Positions 15,136 to 23,910 of a stretch of 64,000 nucleotides of DNA are shown piece after piece. Below the pieces are notes generated by a model. The model ran no database searches. It was given only the letters and a program-made list of their open reading frames with translations, and had not been told where the DNA came from. Position 1 is the first letter of the stretch, and every line of letters starts with the position of its first letter. The stretch comes from CAZVCJ01 sp964625745 (GTDB lineage: Bacteria > Chloroflexota > Anaerolineae > VGOG01). The stretch spans positions 1-64,000 of the forward strand of contig CAZVCJ010000002.1 in the NCBI GenBank assembly GCA_964625745.1. The letters run 5' to 3'. Made by a program: the position numbers and the translations under genes.

Positions 15136-18100
15136 GCCGAAGGGCATGCGCAGCAGCCCCCCTATCCCCTCGACCACCTGGCTGACGAAGCCGGGGTAGA
15201 CCTTGACCTCGATGCGGGCTGTGCCGGGGATGACGTCTGTGGGAAGGTTGATCACCTGGCGCGTGGACTCTTCCAGCCGGTCGGTGATGGCGAACTGGAA
15301 CTCCTTGCCGTCCGGCATCACCCTCACCTCGCGGCGGATGGCGTCGCTCATCCCTTCGGCTCCGCTCAGGGCAGGCTGTTCGCCCCAGGCCGTCACCTGC
15401 AACGCCTGGGTGCCGAACTGCCGCGCCTTGATGCGGAAGTAGACCACCTCCACGTCGTTTTCGCCAATGATGATCTCTTTCTCGTTGGGGCGAGCGGGCT
15501 GCACTGCCCGCACGTCAATCTCCTGCAACTCGTACCAGTCGGCCGGCTCCAGCTCCAGTCGCACCCGCTGGGGTTCGGGCAGGTAGTTGTAGACCGCCAC
15601 CGGCACCGCTACCTCGTCGTTCTGGGTCAGGTAGAGGGGCAGGTCCAGGTCTACGAAGAAATCCTGGAACACCCGCAGGCCGGCGGTGACGCTTCCCAGG
15701 TCGCCCCCCTGCGACGAGGCCAGCGCCGACAGCCGCCAGGTGGTGATGGAGTCGGCCATCGGGATCTCTAGCTCCACGAAGCCGCTTCCGTCAGTGATAG
15801 CCTGGGGGTTCCAGTAGAGGGTTTCGGGGAAGAACTGGCGCAGGCGTGGCGCTTCCTGAGCCTGGGGCCCGCCGGCTTCGACCGAGGGTGCGGGCATCGG
15901 CGTCGCCATCATTGGTTTCTCGACCATCACCTCTTTTTCAACCACCACCCGTTCCTCGATCACCATGGGACCGCCTCTATCCCCCAAGCCAAGAAGCTGG
16001 TTTTGCGGCGCGCTGGCGCCCATCCCACCCACGGCCAGGATCGGGAACAGGAGCAGCGGCGTGAAAAGCAGCAGCCCGGCGCCGACTCCTGCCGCCGCCA
16101 GCCAGCCCCGCCGCTCCACGCCGAAGCCTATGCCCCTCAACAAGAACGAGACGGGAATCAGCAGAAGCGACAGGCCCAGAGTCAGCACCCACGCATCGCT
16201 CGGCGACCAGTCACCCCGATTGACGGCGTTGATGGTAAGCGGCAGCAGCACAGCGTAGGCCAGCATCAGCACAAAGGCATACTTCAGCCCCTCGTCCCGA
16301 CCCCGCCAGGCGTGGACGATCAGCCCGATCAGCGCCGCCAGTCCCAGCGAGATGAGGAGCAGCACCCAACTGCCCATCCCCTCGCTCAAGTAGTACTCCA
16401 GCTTGTCCAGCAGCGAAGCACCGCCGCGCCAGGGTGGGCCAGGCAGCAATGACAGCAGGCCGATCAGCGCCAGGACGGTCAGCACCGTCAGCAGCAGCGT
16501 GCGCCCCAGCACCCGCCGTCGCCAGAGCACGACCAGGGCGATGACTCCCATCGCCAGCGAGACCAGAACCAGCGCCCCGCCGAAGCCCTGGGCCAGGGTC
16601 TGGAAATAGCTGGCTTGGCGGGTCTTCACCGCCTGGATCTTCTGGGGACGCGAGTTGATCACGGAGCGGCGGTCGGTCGGCGACCCTTCGACGGCGCTCA
16701 GGACAAGCGATTGGGCCAGGGCTGCCTTGGCCGTGCGGTCTTGTGCTTCCCGCACCTCTGCTTCGACTGGCAGGGGCGCGGTCAGGTCCGGTAAGGTCAG
16801 CCCTGTGATCTGGTAGCGAGGCTCCAGCAGCTCTTTCTCCAGCAGGAAGTACAGCCGGGCGAACCCTGCCTCCTGCTCCGCCAGGGCGAACACCGATTCG
16901 TCCACGATGCTGACGCCGATGGCGCTCTGCAACGGCTGGCCGGCCTTCGTGGCCCGGAAGGCGACCGTGGCCAAATCACCCGGCCGGTAGGTTTCCTGGT
17001 CGGACGTCACCGCCAGCTCGATCCCCTCGGACGGCGTCACCACCACCAGCCGGGTGTCGCGCACGATGGTGCCATCGGACAGAATCTTGTAGGCGTGGAT
17101 AGTCAGCGTGCCGAACAGCGTCTCGTCCAGGTCCACGTCGGCCTGTGCCCGCCCGTTCTGCACCTCCAGCGCCCGCGTGGAGATCGTTTGCCCTTCCTTG
17201 ATGATGTCCAGATAAACAGCGTCCACCCCCCTTTCTTCCCCCCTACCAGGGGGGACAGAGGGGGGTGAAGTGAAGGCGTCCAGGTGCATCGTCTCGCCGA
17301 CCTGATAAGCAGCCCGCTCTGGCCGCAGCAGCACCGTCTCGGGCGTCCATTCGCTCTGCAGCTCCAAGATGCGGGAGACACTGTTTCCCTGCGCGTCCTG
17401 GGCGGCGATTGAGAGACGAGCGGTTCCCTGTTGCGGGGTGAAGCGGAACTCGGCCAGGCCATGACGACCGCTGGTCAACTCGGTGGCATCAGCGACTGAA
17501 GTCGCTACTACGAGCGTGCGCTCAGCGGGCGCGCCGTCGGGGTAGGCGGTCAGCAGGTAGACGATGTTCTCCACCCCCGGCCGCAGTGTCCCGCTCTCGG
17601 CCACGGCCTCAATGAGGATGGGCTCCTGGGCCACCGGCACCGTCTGGGCGATGGCTTCGGCGTGCTCGGCCTGGTCAATCACCGTCACCTCCAGCCCGAA
17701 GGCGGCCTGCTCGCCCTCCAGTTGCCCGCCGACGAAGAACTGCGGCAGGTCAAACTCGAACTCGTAGCGGCCGGCCTCGTCGGTCTCCCCCCGCAGGTCC
17801 AGCACCTCTTCTCGCTCTACAGCGTAGATGTATCCCCGCATCCGCACCTCGCCACCGGCCACCGGCTTGCCGAAGAAGTAGTCGGCACGCACCGTGCCCC
17901 GCACCGTCTGGCCGGGGAGGTAGTAGGCCCGCTCAGTCTCCAGCGCCACCTGGAATTTGGGGAGCACGTAGGGCTTGACGGTAGCAGTGCGCTCGGATTC
18001 GGTCTCGCCCATCAGGGCGGTGATCTTGTAGAGACCGCTGTTCACCGTCTCGGCCAGAGTGAAGTCGAGGTCGGAGATGCCGTATTCCGATGGCGTGGCC

Positions 18101-18699
18101 GTCTCCCGAAGCAGCTTGTTCCCCTTCGGGTCCTCGATGGTGAACTCAACCGAAGGGCAATCGCCGTCGCCGCTGCACGCCGCCCGCAGGTCGGCTGTGC
18201 TCAATGCCAGGGCGCGGATGTGGATGGTCTGCCCTGGCTGGTAGAGCGGCTTGTCGGTGGTGAGCAGCAGCTTGTAGTCCCGCTCCACTCGCACCGCCTG
18301 CTCGACCCGGTCTGTCCCTTTGCTGGAACGGGTCTCCACCACCAGGGTTTGCTGTGGGTCCACCCCTTCCGGCACGGTGAACTGCACCTGGGCGGTGCCG
18401 GCGTCGTCGGTGCGCCCTTCGTAAAGAGTGAGCGCCTTGCCGCCAGCCTGTGGCTGCATCTTGACCGCCACCACGGCGTTGGCCACCGGCTTCGTCGTTT
18501 TGAAGTCGCGCACCACTACCCGCAGCGCGGCTGGTGTCCCGGGCGAGAACTCCGTCTGCCCCAGCACCAGTGTCTCCTGGTCGCTCACCTGCCCGGCGGC
18601 GGTTGCCGTGTACACGCTGGCTGCAATGGCCAGCACCACCAGGCCCACAATGAGCACCTTGCCCCACACCAGGCGTTTCTGCCAAATCTGTTTGAACAT
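15133..18699 (-). CDS. alpha-2-macroglobulin-like protein, N-terminal part with embedded membrane domain
   Basis: Bacterial alpha-2-macroglobulins trap proteases through a thioester. 1188 codons to the TGA. Residues 15-35 form a signal/anchor helix; then MG-type sandwiches with YKLLLTTDKPLYQPGQ. Around residues 703-905, where a bait region would be expected, there are about six transmembrane helices (LVLVSLAMGVIALVVLW onward), then a Pro/Glu-rich linker and the RQFFPETLYWNP and ADSITTWRLSALA blocks typical of the region before the thioester. The reading frame ends LLRMPFG-TGA, where the family has PFG-Cys. Repeat-derived inserts occur at 15352-15375, 16681-16710 and 17225-17268. A TATAAT-like -10 lies near 18833. 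Confidence 0.88.
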   Translation of the reverse strand: MFKQIWQKRLVWGKVLIVGLVVLAIAASVYTATAAGQVSDQETLVLGQTEFSPGTPAALRVVVRDFKTTKPVANAVVAVKMQPQAGGKALTLYEGRTDDAGTAQVQFTVPEGVDPQQTLVVETRSSKGTDRVEQAVRVERDYKLLLTTDKPLYQPGQTIHIRALALSTADLRAACSGDGDCPSVEFTIEDPKGNKLLRETATPSEYGISDLDFTLAETVNSGLYKITALMGETESERTATVKPYVLPKFQVALETERAYYLPGQTVRGTVRADYFFGKPVAGGEVRMRGYIYAVEREEVLDLRGETDEAGRYEFEFDLPQFFVGGQLEGEQAAFGLEVTVIDQAEHAEAIAQTVPVAQEPILIEAVAESGTLRPGVENIVYLLTAYPDGAPAERTLVVATSVADATELTSGRHGLAEFRFTPQQGTARLSIAAQDAQGNSVSRILELQSEWTPETVLLRPERAAYQVGETMHLDAFTSPPSVPPGRGEERGVDAVYLDIIKEGQTISTRALEVQNGRAQADVDLDETLFGTLTIHAYKILSDGTIVRDTRLVVVTPSEGIELAVTSDQETYRPGDLATVAFRATKAGQPLQSAIGVSIVDESVFALAEQEAGFARLYFLLEKELLEPRYQITGLTLPDLTAPLPVEAEVREAQDRTAKAALAQSLVLSAVEGSPTDRRSVINSRPQKIQAVKTRQASYFQTLAQGFGGALVLVSLAMGVIALVVLWRRRVLGRTLLLTVLTVLALIGLLSLLPGPPWRGGASLLDKLEYYLSEGMGSWVLLLISLGLAALIGLIVHAWRGRDEGLKYAFVLMLAYAVLLPLTINAVNRGDWSPSDAWVLTLGLSLLLIPVSFLLRGIGFGVERRGWLAAAGVGAGLLLFTPLLLFPILAVGGMGASAPQNQLLGLGDRGGPMVIEERVVVEKEVMVEKPMMATPMPAPSVEAGGPQAQEAPRLRQFFPETLYWNPQAITDGSGFVELEIPMADSITTWRLSALASSQGGDLGSVTAGLRVFQDFFVDLDLPLYLTQNDEVAVPVAVYNYLPEPQRVRLELEPADWYELQEIDVRAVQPARPNEKEIIIGENDVEVVYFRIKARQFGTQALQVTAWGEQPALSGAEGMSDAIRREVRVMPDGKEFQFAITDRLEESTRQVINLPTDVIPGTARIEVKVYPGFVSQVVEGIGGLLRMPFG
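17225..17268. repeat. GC-rich palindrome inside the macroglobulin gene
   Basis: CCCCCCTTTCTTCCCCCC, a short loop and GGGGGGACAGAGGGGGG form an inverted repeat, translated as SPPSVPPGRGEERGVD in a loop between beta strands. Confidence 0.75.
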
Positions 18700-18880
18700 T
18701 AGAGGCCTCCTTTCATTGTTCCAGAGCGCACGTATTTCTGCGATGGGCGAAGGTCTCTCACCAAGCTCCTGACCTCCCCCCTAGCTTTGTCCACCTATTG
18801 GACGCTTACTGGGCTCAGAAAGTTCCCCCGCATTATAATGTCTATCTCAAAAGATATCCAGAGTGCGTAATTCCTTGAAT

Positions 18881-18918
18881 GCAACAGAAAAGGGCCAGCA
18901 CTTCAGTTCTGCTGACCC
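18881..18918 (-). terminator. terminator after the DUF2442-type gene
   Basis: Minus strand GGGTCAGCA (18918-18910), a nine-base loop, TGCTGGCCC (18900-18892), then TTTTCTGTT. It lies about 30 bases past the stop of the 18949-19176 gene. The remaining bases to 18700 hold no gene. Confidence 0.7.
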
Positions 18919-18948
18919 TTTGACTGGGCTCACGACATGCCATCCAGG

Positions 18949-19176
18949 CTACCCACCACGCTCCGCGACGAGGGCGCGGCGTGGTCGGCGGACACGGGTT
19001 AACGACTCGTGCTTTCTTGCTTTGCGCTTGGCTTGTATGGGCTTCCCCGTTACCAGGCTGTAGAGCACGTCTGGACAGAAATCCACCTCGTTGGGCCAGA
19101 CGATGGTTCCCGCTTCTGGATCAACCTGCACCTGCTGAAAGAATTCAATGTCCTCCTTAACAAACCTACATGCCAT
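18949..19176 (-). CDS. short DUF2442-like protein
   Basis: 75 aa. The segment EFFQQVQVDPEAGTIVWPNE then VDFCPDVLYSLVTG matches the C-terminal half of DUF2442 proteins, small partners often found beside DUF4160 toxins. The N-terminal half of the family is missing and the tail after GKPI is basic and unrelated, so this may be a truncated relic. An AAGGAGG inside the first codons suggests the present ATG, which overlaps the previous gene, may not be the true start. The DUF2442 assignment is from memory of the motif. Confidence 0.55.
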   Translation of the reverse strand: MACRFVKEDIEFFQQVQVDPEAGTIVWPNEVDFCPDVLYSLVTGKPIQAKRKARKHESLTRVRRPRRALVAERGG

Positions 19177-22006
19177 AGTCTTTGGCCACGAGGGGCAGGT
19201 ACAGACACGAACTCTTTAGCTCCCACTTCATGGCATCAAATCCGATTTGCCGCAGGGTGTTGGGATCTTCGCCTGTGGCGTCGGTCAGGCGGACATACTC
19301 CTCAGCGCTACCGCCGAACCTGTAGGTGCCCAGGCTCACCCATTCATCATAGTAATCAATCTGCCTTACCACCACAACTTCGGTGTCATCCGCGTGGTAG
19401 ACCTCATACCGGGCGCTCTGGGTTGTGGCGTTGTCACGCGGCACGAAAACGGACACTTGATAGAAGCCACACTGCAGGAGGCCAGGGCGCCACTCAGCCC
19501 AGTTTCCGACGACGTCGCCGTTCACGTAGGTCCAGAATATGTGATTATTGTAGCCAATGGACGATTCCCACCAATACTCCGGAGTGCCGTGTTTGATGAA
19601 CCCATCGTCCAGATCGTCAACGATGATAGTTCTTGGAGGCAGGGTCCCAGTAGCCGTGGGGGTAGGAGTGGCCGTGGCGATGGTTGTGCTGGTTGGGGTC
19701 GGAGTGTGAGTAGGGGTGTGAGTGGGCAGTACCGTGCCAGTGGGGGTGCTGGTGGGCGTTGGCGTGGGGGTCGGTGTCTCGGTGGGGGTGTTGGTTGGAG
19801 TGGCCGTAGCCGTGGGAGTGGGTGTCCCTGTGGGCGTTGGCGTGCTGGTGGCTGTCGGGGTGGGCGTCGGCGTCTCCCCAGAAGTACCAACAGCATATTT
19901 GAGCTCTCCACTGTCGCCGTAACTGATGTGGGGATAGTCGCTTGAGTCCAGGGCAAGGGAGGGGGCGCCCAGTCGAGAGCCGGAAAGGATGGTCTCACAC
20001 TGCCAGGCATCGTCGGTGCCGCAGTTTCCCCCTGATCCCACTCTGACTGCATACTTCAGTTCCGACAGAGTTTCATCATGGTAGGCAACATGGGGGATAC
20101 CGGCGCTGTCCAAAGCGATGGAGCCTGTGAACGGCAAGGGCTCAATGGCGAACGTCGTATCTATGGTCTCGATAGTCCAGCTTCCGCCATTCCTGGTCGC
20201 ATACTTGAATTCTTCCATTTGGGAAGAAAAAGCGATGTGAGGATTAGCACTGGCATCCAACGCTATTGAGCTGTAAGCGCCGTGGACCCCACAGAGGGTC
20301 TCGCAGTCCCAGTTGCTTCCCGCGAAGCAGTTTCCTGCGCCCCCTCCCGCCCACACCGCGTACTTCAGCTCATTGGATGTGCTGAAATAGCTGATGTGAG
20401 GGACCCCGCTGCCATCTACGGCGATCGAGGTCGAGACACCCCCGCCTGGATCAACGATCTCGGTGGTCCAGGCTCCGAGATGGTTGGTAGCGTACTTGAG
20501 GTCGTCATTGGTATCATCAAAGTAACTGATGTGGGCGTTGTAGCTACCATCCAGAGCAAGAGAGTTGTAGCCACCTACTTCCCCAGCGGAGTCAACGGTC
20601 TCGTAACTCCAGCTCTCCCCACTCCTGATGGCATATTTGAGATCTCCACTGGCGCTGTAGCTGATATGGGGATTGCCACCAGCGTCTAACTCCAGGGAGT
20701 TGTACCTGCCAGCCTCACCTGCGGTTGCGACCCACCCAACATCCCAACCGTCGCCGTTCCACGCCGCGTATTTCAGATCACTGTGGGTTGCATCATAGTA
20801 GCTAACTGAGGGATTGCCGCTACCATCCAACTCCAAGGAGCTGAACTGGCCTACGTAGGATGGGATAGGTTCAATGGCCCAGCTCCCGGCACTCTTGACG
20901 GCGTAGTTGAGGCTGCCTGAGTAAGCCAGGTGAGGGTTATCGCTGCCGTCAATGGCCAGCGCAGTTTCTCCTCTTGGCTCAGCGGAGGCGACAGTCTCGC
21001 AATCCCACTTCCCTCCGCCGCAGTTGCCTCCCGATGACACCCGAAGGGCGTAGCGAACCTCGTTGGTATCCGAATTCCAATAGCTGAGGTGAGGTGTCCC
21101 CCCGCTGTCCAGGGCCAGCGAAGTCGCGTAGACAGGATCAAGAGCGGCGTCAACGTACTCGTAGTCCCAGGCGACGCCATCTTTGTGGGCATACCATGAG
21201 CCATGCATGCCATCCCCCACAAACCCGATGTAGGGAGTGTCGCTGCCGTCCAGGGCAAGCGAGGTGAAAGAACCTCCCGATGTCAGGGTCTCGATTTGCC
21301 ACCCTGGGGGGCTACTGATCCACCTGGCGTACTTGAGGCGATCATTGGTCGCGTCACGGTAGCCAATGTGGGGAAGATCACTGCTGTCGAGGGCCAGCGA
21401 GCTATAGCTGCCCACATCGTCAGCAGAGTCCACGACCTGGCAATCCCAGGTACCTGTCAGGATCCAATTCTCGTATCCGCAGCCTCCTCCCGACCCTACA
21501 CGGTTTGCATATTTGAGATCACCAGAGCCATCGTCGCGATAGCTGATATGCGGGTTGTCGGAGCTGTCCAAAGCAATGGAGGTGTAGGATACTCGCAGGT
21601 ACTCCACGATCTCAGAGCTCCAGATTCCAGACTTGTTGGTGGCATAATAGAGGCGCCACGGCTCAGTGGCAAAGTAACTGAAATGCGCAAAGCCACTCGA
21701 GTCAATGGCGATGGAGGGATACCAGCCTGCGCCAGAGTGGATATCGTTGATGTACCAGGTTGAGTCGTTCTTGTAGGCATAATACAGATCCCCGGAAGAG
21801 TAAACGATGTGAGGGTTGGCACCATTATCCAGCGCCACATCCATCCCCCAAAGCGGGGGAACCTCACCTGAGTCCACAGTCTCAGTTGACCAATCGAGAT
21901 CAGGCTGAGCCGCCACCGGAGATACAGGGCCTGCCATCGGCCCCAGGGCCAGGAGCAGGAGCAGCCCCCCCACCAACCCCGTCGCTACAAGGTTTCTTCG
22001 CTTCAT
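19166..22006 (-). CDS. secreted propeller-like repeat protein with golvesin-type C-terminal domain
   Basis: About 946 aa from the ATG at 22006 (GAGGGG upstream); an earlier in-frame ATG at 22030 is possible. Signal peptide (residues 1-35, ending in AQP). Residues 40-700 hold more than a dozen repeats of the form SLALDSSDxPHISYxD...LKYA, likely beta-propeller blades. A Thr/Pro linker (PTPTPTATSTPTPT) follows, then a beta-sandwich segment starting IIVDDLDDGFIKHG, similar to golvesin/Xly carbohydrate-binding-like domains, and a final CLYLPLVAKDYGM. The last motif recurs at the ends of other secreted proteins here. Function unknown; extracellular. Confidence 0.8.
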   Translation of the reverse strand: MKRRNLVATGLVGGLLLLLALGPMAGPVSPVAAQPDLDWSTETVDSGEVPPLWGMDVALDNGANPHIVYSSGDLYYAYKNDSTWYINDIHSGAGWYPSIAIDSSGFAHFSYFATEPWRLYYATNKSGIWSSEIVEYLRVSYTSIALDSSDNPHISYRDDGSGDLKYANRVGSGGGCGYENWILTGTWDCQVVDSADDVGSYSSLALDSSDLPHIGYRDATNDRLKYARWISSPPGWQIETLTSGGSFTSLALDGSDTPYIGFVGDGMHGSWYAHKDGVAWDYEYVDAALDPVYATSLALDSGGTPHLSYWNSDTNEVRYALRVSSGGNCGGGKWDCETVASAEPRGETALAIDGSDNPHLAYSGSLNYAVKSAGSWAIEPIPSYVGQFSSLELDGSGNPSVSYYDATHSDLKYAAWNGDGWDVGWVATAGEAGRYNSLELDAGGNPHISYSASGDLKYAIRSGESWSYETVDSAGEVGGYNSLALDGSYNAHISYFDDTNDDLKYATNHLGAWTTEIVDPGGGVSTSIAVDGSGVPHISYFSTSNELKYAVWAGGGAGNCFAGSNWDCETLCGVHGAYSSIALDASANPHIAFSSQMEEFKYATRNGGSWTIETIDTTFAIEPLPFTGSIALDSAGIPHVAYHDETLSELKYAVRVGSGGNCGTDDAWQCETILSGSRLGAPSLALDSSDYPHISYGDSGELKYAVGTSGETPTPTPTATSTPTPTGTPTPTATATPTNTPTETPTPTPTPTSTPTGTVLPTHTPTHTPTPTSTTIATATPTPTATGTLPPRTIIVDDLDDGFIKHGTPEYWWESSIGYNNHIFWTYVNGDVVGNWAEWRPGLLQCGFYQVSVFVPRDNATTQSARYEVYHADDTEVVVVRQIDYYDEWVSLGTYRFGGSAEEYVRLTDATGEDPNTLRQIGFDAMKWELKSSCLYLPLVAKDYGM

Positions 22007-22073
22007 CGAGATTCCCCTCCCTTCTTTCACCCTCCGGGATAAGTTATGGCACGCTTATCCCTTCGACCGGCAC

Positions 22074-23738
22074 TCATCCGGCCTGTGGCCACCGCGGGCA
22101 CTGACCGCGAGCGATGACCACGGCCACTCCGTCACAATTCATCCCTTTTTCGATCGCGTCTCGAATGTCCTCGCCGTGGTCCAGGTCAACCACGCGCACC
22201 ATCCCGGCGCCGGCCTGCCGGGCCAGTGCTGCCAGATCCACCGCGCGCTGCGGCCTTCCCCGAGCATCCACTCGGCTGGCCGGGTGGGGCTGTCCGCCTG
22301 AGAGCGCGGTTGTGCCGTTATCGAGGATCAGCACCAACATCCTCACGCCTACCCGCGTCGCGTTCACCAGTGCGGCGAAGCCGGAGTGCAGGAAACTCGA
22401 GTCGCCGCACAGCGCGACGACTCGCTTTCCCGGGTCTCGCTTCGACAGGCTCAGGGCTATCCCGGCTGCCATCCCAATGCTCGAGCCCAGGCTGTTCTTG
22501 ACATCCAGCAGTTTGTATGGCGGCAACTGGGCGCGAACCATGCAGCCTGGGTCACCGGTGATGACGACTTCGTCGCGCTTTCCCAATTGAGCGATGACCT
22601 CAGTGAGCGCATCAAAGGTGGGCACGTAGTGACAGCCATCGCAGAGAGGCTCTCGACTGGGCCAGGGCCGACTGCTCTCTCCCTCCGCAGGTAGGGCTAG
22701 ATGGGGCAGAAAACGGTTCAGCGCGGCCGCAATGTGGGAAGCAAATAGCTCGCCAGCGCGGGGGACGTGGCCAGTGTCGCGGCCATAGATGGGCAAGGTC
22801 AGTCTCGCCGCTTGCGCGGCCGCCTGCACTGCCTTTTCAACCAAGGGGGCCGTTTCCTCCAGCACAAGAACCGACTCCACTGTCCGCAGAAAGGCCCTCA
22901 CCCGCTCCACTGGCAGCGGGTAGAAGGTCCCCAACCGCAGTATACGTAACCCAGGTGGGACGGCGCCGCTCAACAGGTCCGAGAGCTTCTGGTAGGCGAA
23001 CCCGGCTGCGATCACCCCTTGCGGCCCCTCCCCTTCTACCCCGTTGAGCGGCGAGTCCTCGAAACTGGCCTGGACTGCGTCTAGCCGTTGGCCCAGGCGC
23101 AGATGGTAGGGTACGACGTTGATCGGTAGAACCACCCAGCTCATGAATTCATGCTGAAAGGGGGGCGGCGCAAGGTTTCGGAACTCCTTGTCCAAGTCGG
23201 GGACTTCCGAAACCTGGATCTTCTCTTCGGCAAGAGAGAGAGCGCGGGTGAAGCGCAAGATGATTGGCAGGCCCGTCTCCTCCGACAGTTGGAATGCCTG
23301 GCGCATTGCTGCCTGCGCGTCGGAGACCGAGGTGGGTTCGAGCAGGGGGACCTCTGCCGCCAGGGCCAACTGCCGGCTGTCCTGCTCGTTTTGCGAACCC
23401 CAACCGCCAGGGTCATCGCCGACGAGGAGGACCAAACCGGCATTGCAGCCGGAGAGGTTGAAGGCCATGAGTGGGTCGAGCGCGATGTTGAGCCCCACGC
23501 TTTTCACGCACAGGAGTGAGCGTGTCCCGGCCAAGGAGGCGCCGAAGGCCATCTCAATAGCGACTTTTTCGTTGCTGGTCCACTCGACCTGCACCTCGTC
23601 GGGCGAGGTCAATTGGAGGATGGCATTGACAATGCCTGTGGCTGGCGCGCCAGGGTAACCGGTCACCAGTGAAACACCGGCCTGGATAGCGCCGTGGGCC
23701 AGCGCATAGGCTCCAGAAACAAGTTCGCTCATCTCCAT
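22074..23738 (-). CDS. IorA-like thiamine-pyrophosphate 2-oxoacid oxidoreductase subunit
   Basis: 554 aa with the layout of indolepyruvate ferredoxin oxidoreductase alpha subunit: pyrimidine-type domain (SLVTGYPGAPATGIVNAI, EWTSNEKVAIEMAFGASLAG), middle transketolase-C-like domain, and TPP domain (LCDGCHYVPTFDAL, GDPGCM, GSSIGMAAGIALS, ALCGDSSFLHSG, ILDNGTTALSGGQ). Unlike standard IorA it ends after CPRWPQAG, without the C-terminal 4Fe-4S ferredoxin module, and no iorB lies nearby. It may be a paralogue with a different electron acceptor. A repeat-derived SLSKRD stretch is present at 22438-22456. Confidence 0.85.
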   Translation of the reverse strand: MEMSELVSGAYALAHGAIQAGVSLVTGYPGAPATGIVNAILQLTSPDEVQVEWTSNEKVAIEMAFGASLAGTRSLLCVKSVGLNIALDPLMAFNLSGCNAGLVLLVGDDPGGWGSQNEQDSRQLALAAEVPLLEPTSVSDAQAAMRQAFQLSEETGLPIILRFTRALSLAEEKIQVSEVPDLDKEFRNLAPPPFQHEFMSWVVLPINVVPYHLRLGQRLDAVQASFEDSPLNGVEGEGPQGVIAAGFAYQKLSDLLSGAVPPGLRILRLGTFYPLPVERVRAFLRTVESVLVLEETAPLVEKAVQAAAQAARLTLPIYGRDTGHVPRAGELFASHIAAALNRFLPHLALPAEGESSRPWPSREPLCDGCHYVPTFDALTEVIAQLGKRDEVVITGDPGCMVRAQLPPYKLLDVKNSLGSSIGMAAGIALSLSKRDPGKRVVALCGDSSFLHSGFAALVNATRVGVRMLVLILDNGTTALSGGQPHPASRVDARGRPQRAVDLAALARQAGAGMVRVVDLDHGEDIRDAIEKGMNCDGVAVVIARGQCPRWPQAG

Positions 23739-23792
23739 CTCCTGATCCGCGCCTTACAGAGAGTCGTATCGGCCACCTAGAACCGGGACCCA

Positions 23793-23821
23793 ATTATACC
23801 ATTGAACTCCTGTCTGTGCAA
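23793..23821 (-). promoter_or_regulatory. promoter for the IorA-like gene
   Basis: Minus strand TTGCAC (23821-23816), 17-base spacer, TATAAT (23798-23793), about 55 bases upstream of the start codon. Confidence 0.75.
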
Positions 23822-23851
23822 GACATTGTCACGTCTGGGCTGTTGACAGTG

Positions 23852-23880
23852 TTGCCTAAACAGGCAAGATGGTGTAAAAT
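23852..23880 (+). promoter_or_regulatory. promoter for the AI-2E family gene
   Basis: TTGCCT (23852-23857), 17-base spacer, TAAAAT (23875-23880), 30 bases before the TTG start. A small dyad TGCCT/AGGCA overlaps the -35. Confidence 0.65.
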
Positions 23881-23910
23881 AAAGGCCAGGCAATATATGG
23901 GAGGTGAACC

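Noticed and set aside
19690..19900. Tandem short repeats resembling a CRISPR-like or VNTR array
   Set aside because: They encode the Thr/Pro linker of a secreted protein; unit length is irregular and no spacers exist.
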